DNA of 64,000 nucleotides from Grammothele lineata. Taxonomy: Eukaryota; Basidiomycota; Agaricomycetes; Polyporales; Polyporaceae. Positions 22,701 to 32,567 of the stretch are shown in pieces (position 1 is the stretch's first letter; the number at the start of each line of letters is the position of its first letter). Location: positions 248,001 to 312,000 of the forward strand of contig NDFF03000061.1 in the NCBI GenBank assembly GCA_002150815.3, read 5' to 3'. The translations under genes were made by a program, and so were the position numbers. Under the pieces are notes generated by a model. The model was not told the origin of the DNA. It made no database searches and worked only from the letters and a program-made list of their open reading frames with translations.

Positions 22701-22839
22701 GGAGAGGGAACGCGAACGTGAAAGGGAGAGGGATAGGGAGCGCGAGAGGGAGAGGGAAAGAGAGAGGGAGAGGGACGCGTCGCCCCCACCTCGTTCGAGA
22801 CCGCGGGAGGCGCGCTCGCCGTCGCCGATGGAGGAGTGA
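19762..22839 (+). CDS. large low-complexity protein with coiled coil (unknown function)
   Basis: Two exons, 19762-20027 and 20103-22839, flank a 75-nt intron (GTGAGT..CCCAG) containing a GACC tetramer repeat. They encode exactly 1000 residues. The start is the first ATG in frame after a C/T-rich leader (MATQPPQSLPSFAQAFG). Ordered-looking parts are few: KKRRVTISGISHPINTDVR and SPVVMGLPIPRDDASAIEQ (about residues 170-220), EQMRSTLSIKQQQQELIQQRRGS, and near residue 590-690 a segment FEGFYDALSDARVLKAWLGE that leads into a heptad-like coiled coil (LQRQQEQLDEVVGRAVERRV...). I recall similar hypothetical proteins in other Agaricomycetes but know no function. The rest is simple-sequence: Gln runs, a Gly/Met tract (about 21130-21220), His-rich and long Arg/Glu/Asp tracts (about 22310-22400 and 22700-22790). 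A nuclear or scaffold role is only a guess. Confidence 0.75.
21120..21220. repeat. GGGNATG/GGCACG hexamer-like tract coding Gly-Met repeats
   Basis: Purine-rich near-repeats of GGGCATGGGGATG type encode alternating Gly, Met, Thr and Ala. They are probably generated by slippage and likely polymorphic. Confidence 0.7.
22310..22400. repeat. purine-rich tract coding Arg/Glu/Asp repeats (first)
   Basis: Near-tandem CGGGAG/AGGGAT units encode alternating Arg with Glu or Asp. A second tract of the same kind lies at about 22700-22790. Confidence 0.75.
22700..22790. repeat. purine-rich tract coding Arg/Glu/Asp repeats (second)
   Basis: GAGAGGGAGCGC-type units encode alternating Arg and Glu near the C-terminus of the 1000-residue protein. 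Similar in composition to the tract at 22310-22400. Confidence 0.75.
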
Positions 22840-23409
22840 GCGTTCGAGGATGGCGAGGGCGAAGGCGAGGACGTGCGGCGGGTGTGTCGATTGCTTTCTC
22901 CGTGCTTTGCTTTCTCCCCTTACTCTCCTTCACCTGCCTCTTTTCCCTCATCCTTTCACTCCCTTCCTTCTCCCCGTCTCTCCGTTGGGTTCACTGCCGC
23001 GGGCGGGCGGGTGTGCCCTCGCGGGTGCCCCGCCCGCGCCGCGATGGGTACAGTTGCTGTTTTGTATCACCCTCCCTCCTTTCCACTTTCACGTCCACTC
23101 TCACTTTCACGGCCACTTTCCTTCTGCTGCTTACGTCGCCCCCGCTGCGCCGTCCTCTCCCTATCTCAATCCGGTCTACGCTTTCCGACCCCGGCTCTCG
23201 TCCCGCCGCTCCCTCACGTACAGTACACGTCCAACGTCCAAAACGCCGCGCGGGTCCTTCCTAGCGTCGCGCGCCGTGCCTTGCTCCGTTTCACCCTTGA
23301 GCTTGACCTCTCCCCTTACTATTCTCTATTCGCTCATTCTCTCCCTACGACCACGACCACATCCACGTCGGCCCTCCAAAGGCACTCGTCATTCCGCCTT
23401 GCTGCGTAT

Positions 23410-23437
23410 ATCGTACATCGTACATCGTACATCGTAC
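23410..23437. repeat. (ATCGTAC)n heptamer repeat
   Basis: About four tandem copies in the pyrimidine-rich putative 3' UTR. Confidence 0.85.
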
Positions 23438-23562
23438 ACCGTCCCGCACACGCACACGCACACGCACCCTCTCATTCCCTCACCCCGAATCGGACCTTTG
23501 TCTCGTTTCTCCCCGTCCTCGCCCAGCTTCTAGCACCCCCGAACCCCACCGCTCGTCTTGCT

Positions 23563-23581
23563 CTGTCTGTCTGTCTGTCTG
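23563..23581. repeat. (TGTC)n microsatellite
   Basis: About five copies of CTGT/TGTC, followed by T-rich sequence. Confidence 0.85.
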
Positions 23582-23980
23582 TTTTTTCCGTTTGTTTGTC
23601 TTTCTGTTCTTCTGTTCTGTCTCTCGAGCTCGCGCCTCGATCGTGTACTGCAATCACACTGTACTTGTATGCATCGGAAGTTCACGGTTGCTGAATCGTG
23701 CGTGGGGTTGGGATATTCCGGTGCGATGTTCTTCGAGGGCGGTACTTGACTGAGATGGACCCCGATCTTGCTGGGAGACGAAACGTCTGCCTGCAGCTTC
23801 GAGTGCGATACCTTCTATCCGCCGTAGGAGTCATGTTACGCGCTCCAGAAGACACGAATCGCATTATTCGGATGGAACAGGGGGTATCTATTCGTTTCGG
23901 CGACCGGTCAACAAACAGCCAGAGCACTTCGACCATTGAAATTGCCTGAAAATTAAGCATGGCGACTATCCCTTCCTTGT

Positions 23981-25461
23981 TCAGGTTCTACGCCAATCCC
24001 GCGTATTGATGAGCGCATAAGATAGCTGCCGCACATGCACACGGCCAGGGAGGTACCATTCAACTGATTCTTCGGCCACAACTTCCTCCGGACGAGCGAA
24101 CCAGCGTGGGTCCCCATTGGCACCGAGTTCCCTCCCCGGGGGCACAGCGCGTACGATCTGTAGCTCGGGGAACGCGCCGGACGAACGTAGCTCCTCGAGT
24201 TTGGCGGCGACCACTTCGCGCTCGGGCTCTAGCCCCACTAGGTCGAGTACGCGTAGGGTTGGCGACGCGAGGACGCAGCCTTTACGGGCGTCGCGCACGC
24301 CCGATACGTCGAAAGGCTCGTAGTTGAGCACGACGTGCGTAAGGGCGGGGCAGAGGGCTGGGAGGCGGGCGAGTGCCGCGTGCGAGAGGGGTACCCGGTC
24401 CATGGCGAGGTATGTGAGGTGTGCGCCCCAAGCTTCGAGGAGTAGGAGCGGAGGGGTGGGTCCGCGAGAGGCGGCCAGTGTGAGTCGGACGAGGCGGGGC
24501 GTGGTCCAGAGTGCGGCGAGACGAGCCGCGATAGGGGCGGACGGGGCGGACGTGTGGGGCTCGACGTTGCCGTAGACGTTTACGTCGAAGCTCTCCAGCC
24601 AGAGCGTGTCCAAGCGCGCGAATTCGATCGACGGGAGATCCTTGAACGTTTCGGCCCAGCCGGGGATCTCCCAGGCTCCTATGCGGAGCGTCATTGCTGT
24701 CAGCGTCGGGGCGACTGAAGCAAAGAGGTGGGTATGGATCCATCGGAGGTGTGTGTGGTAGTCAGAATGGCGGTGGACAAGGCTTAAATCCAGGTCCAGT
24801 TCGCGCAGTCCCGAGGCGCACCGCTGCGAGAGTGCGATGGCGGGTTTGCGACCCGCGTCGAAAAACCAGTATGGGGGAAGGTTGAGCCAACGCTTCTTGC
24901 GAGCGCGCCCTTTCCTCATGTCTCCAGGAAATTCTACCCCAGCGTCAAATGTGTCGTAACGATGGGACATGTGGAACGCAAACTCCTTCAGGTTCGTGCA
25001 GTTCTCGAGGATGACTGCCAGGTCGTCCTGCATGGCCCGGGCTTCTGCCTCAGTCGGGAAAACAAGGCATGAGAGCAGTCGCAAGTGCCGCACGCACGAG
25101 GCCGGGTGTTCTCGTACATCCATCAGGTTGTCGCGGCCTCTCAGAGCGTGCGCGAGGGAGCGAATCTGGGTGGGCTGTCGAATGATAATATCACAGTAGA
25201 GGGCTTCCGTGGCAGGACCGCACCATGCTTTACAAACGAGGGTAATGGCCTTGCGCGTCGTGAGCGATGTAGTCCATACGTTTTTGGGTCCGACTTTGCC
25301 TTCGGGGTCATATGTGCCTAACAGTGGAACAGTATGCTTGAGTATATCGCGGAGGATCTCGAGAGGCAACTGGAATGGTGGATTGGCGGTGAATGTGTAC
25401 GCCTTTACATTGGACGAAGGGCATGGAAGCCGGGGCTACTCACCGAAGTCGCAATCACCAT
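23981..25461 (-). CDS. F-box-like protein
   Basis: The long frame 25369-23981 begins at a TTG directly after an acceptor (CCATTCCAG), so it is not the true start. An 18-nt first exon at 25461-25444 (MVIATS) joins it through a 74-nt intron (GTGAGT..CAG) in phase 0, giving 468 residues. The beginning, MVIATSLPLEILRDILKHTVP, is the usual F-box-like opening of Agaricomycete proteins. It continues with RKAITLVCKAWCGPATEALY, then leucine-containing repeats (LTAMTLRIGAWEIPGW, LVRLTLAASRGPTPPLLLLE, LRVLDLVGLEPERE). It probably acts as a substrate adaptor through Skp1. It is divergent from the SAP-domain gene. Confidence in the first exon is moderate. Confidence 0.8.
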
Positions 25462-25966
25462 GTTCAGGTCAAGAGGCCCTTGGGAGAAGGGAACGACGTG
25501 CAGTGACCATTGACAGTACTACCCCCGAATTTATGTAAACTTGAATGCCGATCGACAGTGTTTCGAATCATCAGAACTTGGGTCTGGCAGGCATGTCGAC
25601 ATGTCGACAGATATCTCCTTTTGGATATGTATCATCCGTGAGGGGGAACAAAAAATAGTGGCGTCAATGGCACTGCGTACCATGTACATACTATGCCGTG
25701 ATATAATAGCCATGCTCTCTTCAAAGTTCGCGGCGGTGGCGGCCAAGAGTCTCAAAACCCTCTCTGGCCGTTGCCAGCGCGCTAGCTAAGAATAAGCGCT
25801 CTATGACGTCATCATTGGCACGACCTGGCGGAGCGTGGGAGCTCGAGCCCTTTGACCGTTGAATCAGAGTATGCTTTCCGTTCTGCCACCACGACCCCTT
25901 CCAACTACACGTCCGTCAGCTCAGTATATCAACATCCATAATCTGTCGTATTTCTTCACGAGTACT
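25462..25966. promoter_or_regulatory. divergent promoter region, F-box / SAP-domain gene
   Basis: About 500 bp between divergent genes. It carries a perfect TGACGTCA palindrome (25804-25811), about 156 bp before the SAP-domain start codon. The plus-strand frame is open back to 25859 but lacks coding character there. Confidence 0.45.
25804..25811. promoter_or_regulatory. CRE/ATF-type palindrome TGACGTCA
   Basis: Perfect 8-bp palindrome bound by Atf/CREB-type bZIP factors in fungi. Placed upstream of the SAP-domain gene. Confidence 0.5.
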
Positions 25967-27963
25967 ATGCCACCACAAGAACATCAAAACGGCGCATACA
26001 GCCTCTTGGATCTACCGAAACTCCAAGTCCAACAGCTCAAGAATCTTTGCAGGGAGAACAAGATCTCTGGATACTCGAAGCTGGGAAAGAAAGCTCTTGT
26101 TCAGAAGCTCGCCGAACATGGTATTGGCTCTAAGTCTCCCTCTGATTGTCCTGCAGAACTTGAAGGTGCTCCCGTCGTCGATAATCCGTCTCCGCTGTCC
26201 CGCCCCTCTGCCGTTCTCGACAAACAAAGCACTCGCACTATAGCTTCGTCTCTTTCTGGCACTAAAAGGCCAAGTAAAGTTCTGGAGATTACTGTCGAAA
26301 AGGCTATCATTGGCTCTGCTTCGCCTCTGGTCTCGGCGAAGCCTTCTCGGGCCCCACACCACGTCGACGTACTTGACACATCAAGAGTGCATCGGGATGT
26401 GGCGAAGCACCTCTCAAATACTTCCAGCAATACTACCTCCAATCTTCAAATCACTCAGAGTACTCTCAAACGCCACCGCGACACTGAGGAGTCTATGCCT
26501 CCCCCTCCTCGGAAGCTGGCCCGCGTGGCATCTCCGCATACCCCCAGTCTTTCCAAGAGAAATATCGTCCAGAAATCAACCATTCCCGACCAAACCTTGG
26601 TAGCGAAAGACTCTGATGGATTAGCATCTTTTCCCTATACCCGAGCCCACACATCCGCAGAGCCCCTTCCTGGCCTTCCCCGACAGCCTTCTGGCAAGCG
26701 TTTCAAACCCCTCATTGTAGATAAGTCGAAGCTCAAAACATCAGCTTCCAAAATGGACGCTCCTACTACGACAATCCCGGTAGGGGCACAATCGGCCTCC
26801 GAGCAACCTCTTGCCCGTCTGGAGACCACCGTAGCACAAATCCCTCCGCTTTCCCACATCAGTCTTCCTCCCTCTCTCGCTCAACGAAAACACGTTCAGC
26901 GGTGGGCGATTGTCCTGAGAGGCCTCACCGACAAGGAGCGCGTCGTCTGCGCGCTTGTGTCTCGTGCTTTTCGTTATGCAGGCGCGTCTCACCCCGCCGC
27001 ACCATCCACGGTGATGGCGTCCTGATATTTTCTCCGCCCAATAGTTTACCTGTCTGCCTCCGCTATCTTGACAAGAGACTACAAGGGTCGCCGGCTCCAG
27101 GAAGATTCGCTCAAGAAACATTCCGTGGCGATGACCAACATGTGGCCCTACCTCCGCGCACGCGAAACTGAAGTACACCAACGGCGGCGCATATACGCAG
27201 ATTCTTTCCTCGCGCGCCTCCTCAGCAGATGCGGGTTCCCAGATCCCATCGTGGAGCGCTTATGGGCAAGCCCCGACGATACGCGACAGCTGATGATAGC
27301 AGTGAGGTGCGTGCTCTCGCTGGACGTTAAGGTCATACGATGAGATTCTGAAAATCTCATTCGTGCAGGTTCGTACTGACACGCGCGTGGTTCGAATTAT
27401 CCGTTGGCGCTCCGGCCAGCGGCGACGCGGCCGACAACGTAGCGCAGTCGTGGCTGCGTGGGACCGTCATCGACGCGCAAGAGGTGGTCCCGGGTGAGAT
27501 ATGGTCTGTCTCCTTGGTCTACCCGCCCGATCTCGTCCGGCGAACCTCAAGCAGAAAAGAAACGCTCTACGTACTCGAAGCGACGTGCGAAGTCGTCGGC
27601 CGTGCACCCGTGACTCGCCGTGATTCATGCTCCCGCACCGGGAGAGGATCAGACCTGGAAGAACCAGGCTCGGCGTTCCCTGTGCGCGCCGACTGGTCAG
27701 CGTACATCTCCCGCGGGATCGTTCGTTGTTCTTCTACGTTGCCGGAGCAGGAGCGGGAATCATCGCTGCTCGCACACCTTAAGTGGGCATGCGAAGAAGA
27801 TTACGTCCATGGGATCAGCAAGGTGTGGCTCGAGCGCATGGCTAAATCCGAAGGAAGGGGGTTAGCGGAACGCGCTGTCGCGGAGCGATACGTCCTGGCG
27901 TGCGTCGCAGCGAACAGGTGCATACTTCTTGGAATGTTCACCCGACCGGCCGAAGGACGCTGA
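25967..27963 (+). CDS. SAP-domain protein
   Basis: Exons 25967-26981, 27045-27306 and 27369-27963 give 1872 nt (623 residues). An N-terminal SAP motif (about residues 15-52, LLDLPKLQVQQLKNLCRENK...KKALVQKLAEHG) suggests binding to DNA or RNA. A Ser/Pro-rich middle follows. The C-terminal half (about residues 310-620: RVVCALVSRAFRYAVYLSAS, MTNMWPYLRARE, DSFLARLLSRCGFPDPIVER, YVLACVAANRCILLGMFTRP) is a region I recall from fungal proteins of unknown function. The first intron (26982-27044) appears to start with GC (AG|GCGCGT) and end with AATAG. Only this choice joins RYA to VYLSAS in frame; no GT donor in the interval does. The second intron is ordinary (GTGCGT..GCAG). Role unknown, probably nuclear. 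Confidence 0.8.
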
Positions 27964-30600
27964 TCGGGTACATGCGGGTGTCACAGTATCAGCGGACGAC
28001 ACTGGATGCAGCCCTAGATTTTGGTCAGAGAGAATGAGCGTCAAATCTGCAGATTTGACGCAAATTTCAACCGAATCTTCCACGCATTCTTCCTGAGGGC
28101 GCATTTGCATCGAATGATCACATACTCTCCAGATTCCACTGGCATAATTTCTGCATTGCGCTGCACGTTCTTCTCGTGGCGCATCTGGTGGCTTATCCAC
28201 GATTATTCCGAACGCCTCAATTATGTAATCAAATACCTGCCATATCTAGGGCTTACCAGTGCCTTCATTGCACCAATATTTGCTCCCCGCCTGCAATTTG
28301 ATGCGTGTGCAGATCATTCTGCGACTGGTAATGCATATAATACGTTCCAACATAAACAATATCATTCAGAGTAGTATATAATAAACAGAGCTCGAAGACA
28401 GGTGTGCTGCAAACCGAAAGAAGAGCAACAACTAGCGTAGCGGAGCGCCGTGACCAGAACAGCCTACCGCGAATCTGGGTCATCAATGCGGCTCTTGCAA
28501 AATCGCGCTGAGCTCGAACGACAAGGACCGCGATGCTGATGATATGCGTGACAGGCGAGTTCCCGGCCGCGTGCGGGTGGCGGCGGCGGCGGCGGCGCAC
28601 CTCGACGTCCGAGCGCGCGTAGGGGAAGCGCGGGAGGGGGGGCGTCGACGTTCTCGCGGTCGTAGTCGCAGTCGTTGTGTTCGTGCGATTGCAATTACAC
28701 GCTCTCGCCGACCGGAAACATGTCCGGGGCGCAGGGGGGTGCGCCTGTGTCGTTTTGTCGCATCTGGACTATGCACTGCATGCGACCGTGACCCGAGCCG
28801 TGCACACACGCGTCGTGCGTGAGGTCCAGGCGCTCGAGGTACGCGATGCCCTAGCCGAAGTTAACAATCCCGATAATAAAGACGAATATGACGCTCAAGA
28901 GACTCACCGGGGATCATCCAACTGGGGCACCAAATGGCAAGGCGTGGCGCGACGACGAAGCTACGAAGTTGATGATTAGTCTAGGAGGAAGAAAGTGCGC
29001 GGTCAGAAGAGGATCCCTACGGTTAGCGACCCAGGAGCTCAATCAGAGGACGCGACGCGAAGTCAGCGTGAGCGCGATAACTAACGCCAGAGCCCAGTGA
29101 ATAGGGCCCAGGTAGCAATGAGCACGCACCATAGGTAATGGAGTAGGCGTGTATGCGTATGAGAGTACATTAGAAAGCTCACCATCTAGTACAAAAGAAT
29201 CTATGGAGAAATGGAATTGAGTGCAATCTGAGAGGATTATTGGGACGAACGGGTTACGCCGGCATACTTGGAGCCTAGTATCCCGTGAGTTGTCAGGGAA
29301 CTTCGGAGCAACTTCCCCCGGGCCCAGAACGAAGCAGTCAGAATTAGTCCCGTAGAAGAATGAGACGCATATACCTGGGTAAATGACATCGGAAGAGTGG
29401 ATTTCTCGTTTTCGTGTCCGCTAGCGGTGCAAGTTCTTGTGCCGGCCTTGTCGCGCATGATTTTGCTTGCTTTACCACGATAGCCCTTTCTTCGGTTTGC
29501 CAGAACCAGGTGATACGCAAGTACCAGAAATGAGAGTGCCCTAGCAACCGAGTCATGGCACATGGAAGTGGACTGAAGTTTAGACAACGCGGGAACGATT
29601 CAAAGGGTCTCGACAGTGTGGAGGCGCGCAGGCGCGACATGACGCGTCAAGCCCATCGCGGTCACGAGCATGACCGCGAAAAGGCGATTAACTGCAGTTA
29701 CGTATCCGAAAGGCGACCTATCACTCGATTTCTGGGAATCAAGGACTTATCTCCTGCCTTGAGGCAAGAGCTTACTGTAGAATGTAGATAGAATGAGTGC
29801 ACAATGTGCGGATGCACTTCACATGCGCCAGCCCGAGCATTTACACGAAATGTACGAAAAATGTGAATGACATGAGCACATTCACGGCAAATGTTCTAGC
29901 GCCAAAATCCGGGGCTGCGTCCAGTGCGATGGATGACGAGCGGCGCAATGGCTCAAGAACTTGCGGGCCTGCCCGAGCGTGGTCCCGCTAGCAAGTTCGG
30001 TCGGTCGGACGGCACAAGGCTGAATATATTCCTCGCTGAGTGAGTACGATCCATATCCTGCCGCGTTGTAGTGTCTCTTCCACGTTTTCTTACCGGCTGT
30101 ATGCGCTTTCGAAAACACCTCTGACTTAGTTCCGTTGGTGTCGGCAGACATCACCATGTTGAGAGCGTCCACTTCAAGACCGCGCGAGGCGAGCCCCTCC
30201 ATTCGGCGCTCGCAGCGGTGCAAACGCCCCATCGAGAATACCTCGTTCTGCGCGAGAATGGAATGCAAGTGGGCTGTGAGGAAGAGGGGCTGGCAGAGGT
30301 ATGGCAGGAGGTGCTGCGCGCTCAAGAGGAAGGAGTCGCTCGATGAATGCGCGAGGAATGATACATTTCGGACAGGCCCTCCGGGCAGACCTGGACTACG
30401 TCACTACCATTCAAAATACACAGAATCAGTTATTGTGACCCCTTTCAAGAAACGCTACCGCTCAATAAACCGTAGGGAAGTCAAGGTCTTGACTTCTCGA
30501 AGACCGTCCGCCGGAAACGACTCATAAGGAGCTATTCCGGCATCTCCGGAGGAGCCGTTGCCTGTCAGAGGTACGCAACTTTCACACTGGGCCGATATGA
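27964..30600. other. 2.6-kb stretch without a supported gene
   Basis: AT content is higher than in the flanking genes at 28000-28400. On the minus strand between about 29100 and 28850 a hydrophobic segment (ALALVIALTLTSRR) and GTGAGT/CTAG splice-like motifs hint at a decayed membrane-protein gene, but no continuous model could be built. Near 30560-30600 a short sequence resembles the 3' flank of the following tandem repeat. Confidence 0.4.
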
Positions 30601-32195
30601 CCGTGTGAATATTGTAATAAATGCCACCCCTGAGGGGACTTCTCGTGTCTTGCTAGCCTACTGATCTCGATAAGGACTAGTGACTGCGACTCGCCTACGA
30701 CTCTCAAGCTGATGCCTCACACCTCACCCTCCACCATCATCCCTGTCGATGTGCAGCCTGCCCAGTCCACACTATCTCATGACGACAAGACGAAGATCAA
30801 GTCCGCAGTGAATCCGCCTGCCAATAAGATCTACATCGCCGCCCGAGCACGGGTATACTACGCCAGCCCCGAGCACGGGAAGTGGTCCTATGCGGGCCTC
30901 GAGGGCGCGCTCGCTTTTGTTAAAGACCGGCAGGGTACTTTCCACTTCCAGCTCGTCGACCTCTCCGGCACGAGGGGCATCATTTGGGAGCATGAGTTGT
31001 TTGAGGGCTTCGAGTACTCCCAGAACGGGCCATTCTTCCACTCATTCGCGGGAAATGTGAGTCCTCTGTGGTGTGCTGCGGTGTTAGCAATGCTCACATT
31101 TGTGTGTTTGGTAGGAACGCATGATTGGTGTTGTGTTCTGCGACGAGAACGAGGCGAAAACGTTCTACGAGAAGGTGGCATCGAAGAAGATCACGTCAGG
31201 CATGTAACTTTCCATCTATTCGCGTGGTTCTTTCTTATGTCTCGTAGCAGCGAAATCGAAATCCCCCACCACCACAAAGAAGAACTCTGAACCTGCAAAG
31301 GGTGGCGAGATCTCCGGCCCGACTGTCGGTTCGTCCAAGCGCGTCGCACACAAGGGCTATGACGCGGAGAAGGGCTTCGACTTTATAGAGGTCGACCCAT
31401 TATGGGAGGCCTTTCTACAAACCCTTGAAGGACAGGGCGTTCCACGCGAGATGATGGAGCAAGAAATGAATTTCATCAAGTCGTTCGTGCGCGGCGCACA
31501 GGAGATAGAAGCGAAGACAAAGAAGCCGCCCCCAGCTCCGCAGCGGATGATGCGCACTCCTGCGGAATCAAAGCCTTCTGTGCTCCCTCCCACTCCTCCA
31601 TCTTCGCCTCCTGGACACACCATACTTCCTGCTCGCAGTGTACATCTGCCAGCTCCAGCTGCAATGTTAACTCTCACGTCTCCAGCAGCACCTCCACCTC
31701 CTTCCCAGCCCTCTCGCAGCAGGCCTCCACCTCCTCGTCATCCGCCACCACCATCACGTCCTCCCCCTCCCCCTCCTTGTCATCCGCCACCACCATCGCG
31801 TCCTCCCCCTCCCCCTCCACTGCCGCCTCCTGCTGAAGGGGCTCCTCCACCCCCACCTCCACCTTCTCTGCTAGCAAACAGTGAGGGGCAAACCATGCTC
31901 ACAGACCTTCTCATACCTCAAGCCACTGGCGCGGTGACACACTCGTGGCCATCCAGGGAGTGGGGGTACACAGTATGATCTTGAAGCGTCACTGGAGTCC
32001 GGGGAAATCGTCGTCGTAAACAGCCCTCCGGGCAGATCTGAACACAGCGGATAGACATTTGATGCTGTAGTTCTGAGCTGGAGTAGGGGTAGCAGTCAGG
32101 ACGTGGACAGGCGGTCACCAGCAGTGAGTGGGCCATCCCCAGCGGTGTCAGCCTTCACACTCTACGCTTGAGCTAAGACCTGAGGCGCTGGGTGC
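30601..32195. repeat. tandem segmental duplication, unit A (WASP-like gene)
   Basis: The unit begins with CGTGTGAATATTG...AATAAATGC, then CCCCTGAGGGGACTT, includes the whole WASP-like gene, and ends with CTTGAGCTAAG..GGCGCTGGGT. Unit B (32426-34000) repeats this order with scattered substitutions and indels. Introns are about as similar as exons by eye, so the duplication looks fairly recent. Confidence 0.85.
30712..31978 (+). CDS. WASP-like WH1/polyproline protein, copy A (no WH2 or acidic end in frame)
   Basis: Exons 30712-31056, 31115-31199 and 31248-31978 give 386 residues. Residues ~15-145 form a WH1 (EVH1) domain like that of fungal WASP/Las17: NKIYIAARARVYYA, WSYAGLEGALAFV, GIIWEHELFEGFEY, FFHSFAGN and GVVFCDENEAKTFYEKV. 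WASP family proteins use WH1 to bind WIP/verprolin and the C-terminal VCA region to activate Arp2/3. A conserved segment follows (GYDAEKGFD...GVPREMMEQEMNFIKSFVRGAQ), then a ~100-residue polyproline region. The frame ends at 31978. The WH2-like stretch TLVAIQGVGVHS is still visible just before this stop, but in another frame: 5 extra bases relative to copy B at about 31925-31935 shift it. No acidic/central region is encoded. The second intron fits only with a GC donor (TCAG|GCATGT). It could be a pseudogene or a truncated regulator. Confidence 0.72.
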
Positions 32196-32567
32196 TGGCC
32201 TGCTCAAACGATGTATGCAGTATAGTATTGTTGCGTCGATGTACACATTTCTGTTCGCATATGCACTATATACTATTGAAGTGATCTCCCGGAACCAGCA
32301 CTCTGCCGGTGCGCGATCTCACCCGCCGAAAAGGGCGAGAGCGGGATCCAGCTTCCCGGGCTCGTGCTACGCGGGCTCGCCCGGGCCTACACACACGGGC
32401 GCGGGCATTGGCAGGGGAGGCTTGACCGCGTGAATATTGGAATAAACGCTGCCCCTGAGGGGACTTCCCGTGTCCTAGGACCGGTGACCGCCGCGGCGCG
32501 TCTCGCCCTAGTAGTACGACTCTCAAGTTGATGATCTATACCTCATCCTCCACTATCATCCCTGTCG
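31979..32567. other. spacer between the WASP-like copies
   Basis: Holds the 3' flank of unit A, about 230 bp of unique sequence (32196-32425), and the promoter-like start of unit B (GTGAATATTGG..AATAAAC, CCCCTGAGGGGACTT). No gene. Confidence 0.6.

Larger units (their letters stand above)
22840..23980. other. pyrimidine-rich convergent intergenic region with microsatellites
   Basis: Between the convergent ends of the 1000-residue protein gene and the second F-box gene. From about 22900 to 23640 the plus strand is strongly C/T-rich (CTCTCC, TTTCC and CACTTTCACG runs), as in a long 3' UTR. It includes (ATCGTAC)n at about 23410-23437, (CACACG)n at 23447-23466 and (TGTC)n at 23563-23580. Long open frames here come from the absence of purine-rich stop codons, not from a gene. 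Confidence 0.6.

Noticed and set aside
22873..23694. 273-codon plus-strand open frame after the 1000-residue gene
   Set aside because: Created by pyrimidine-rich sequence that lacks stop codons; the translation is Ser/Pro/Leu/Thr low complexity.
28850..29100. Hydrophobic segment with splice-like motifs on the minus strand, possibly a membrane-protein gene
   Set aside because: No continuous frame or further transmembrane segments could be joined. It may be a relic of a family like DUF6534 but is not supportable.
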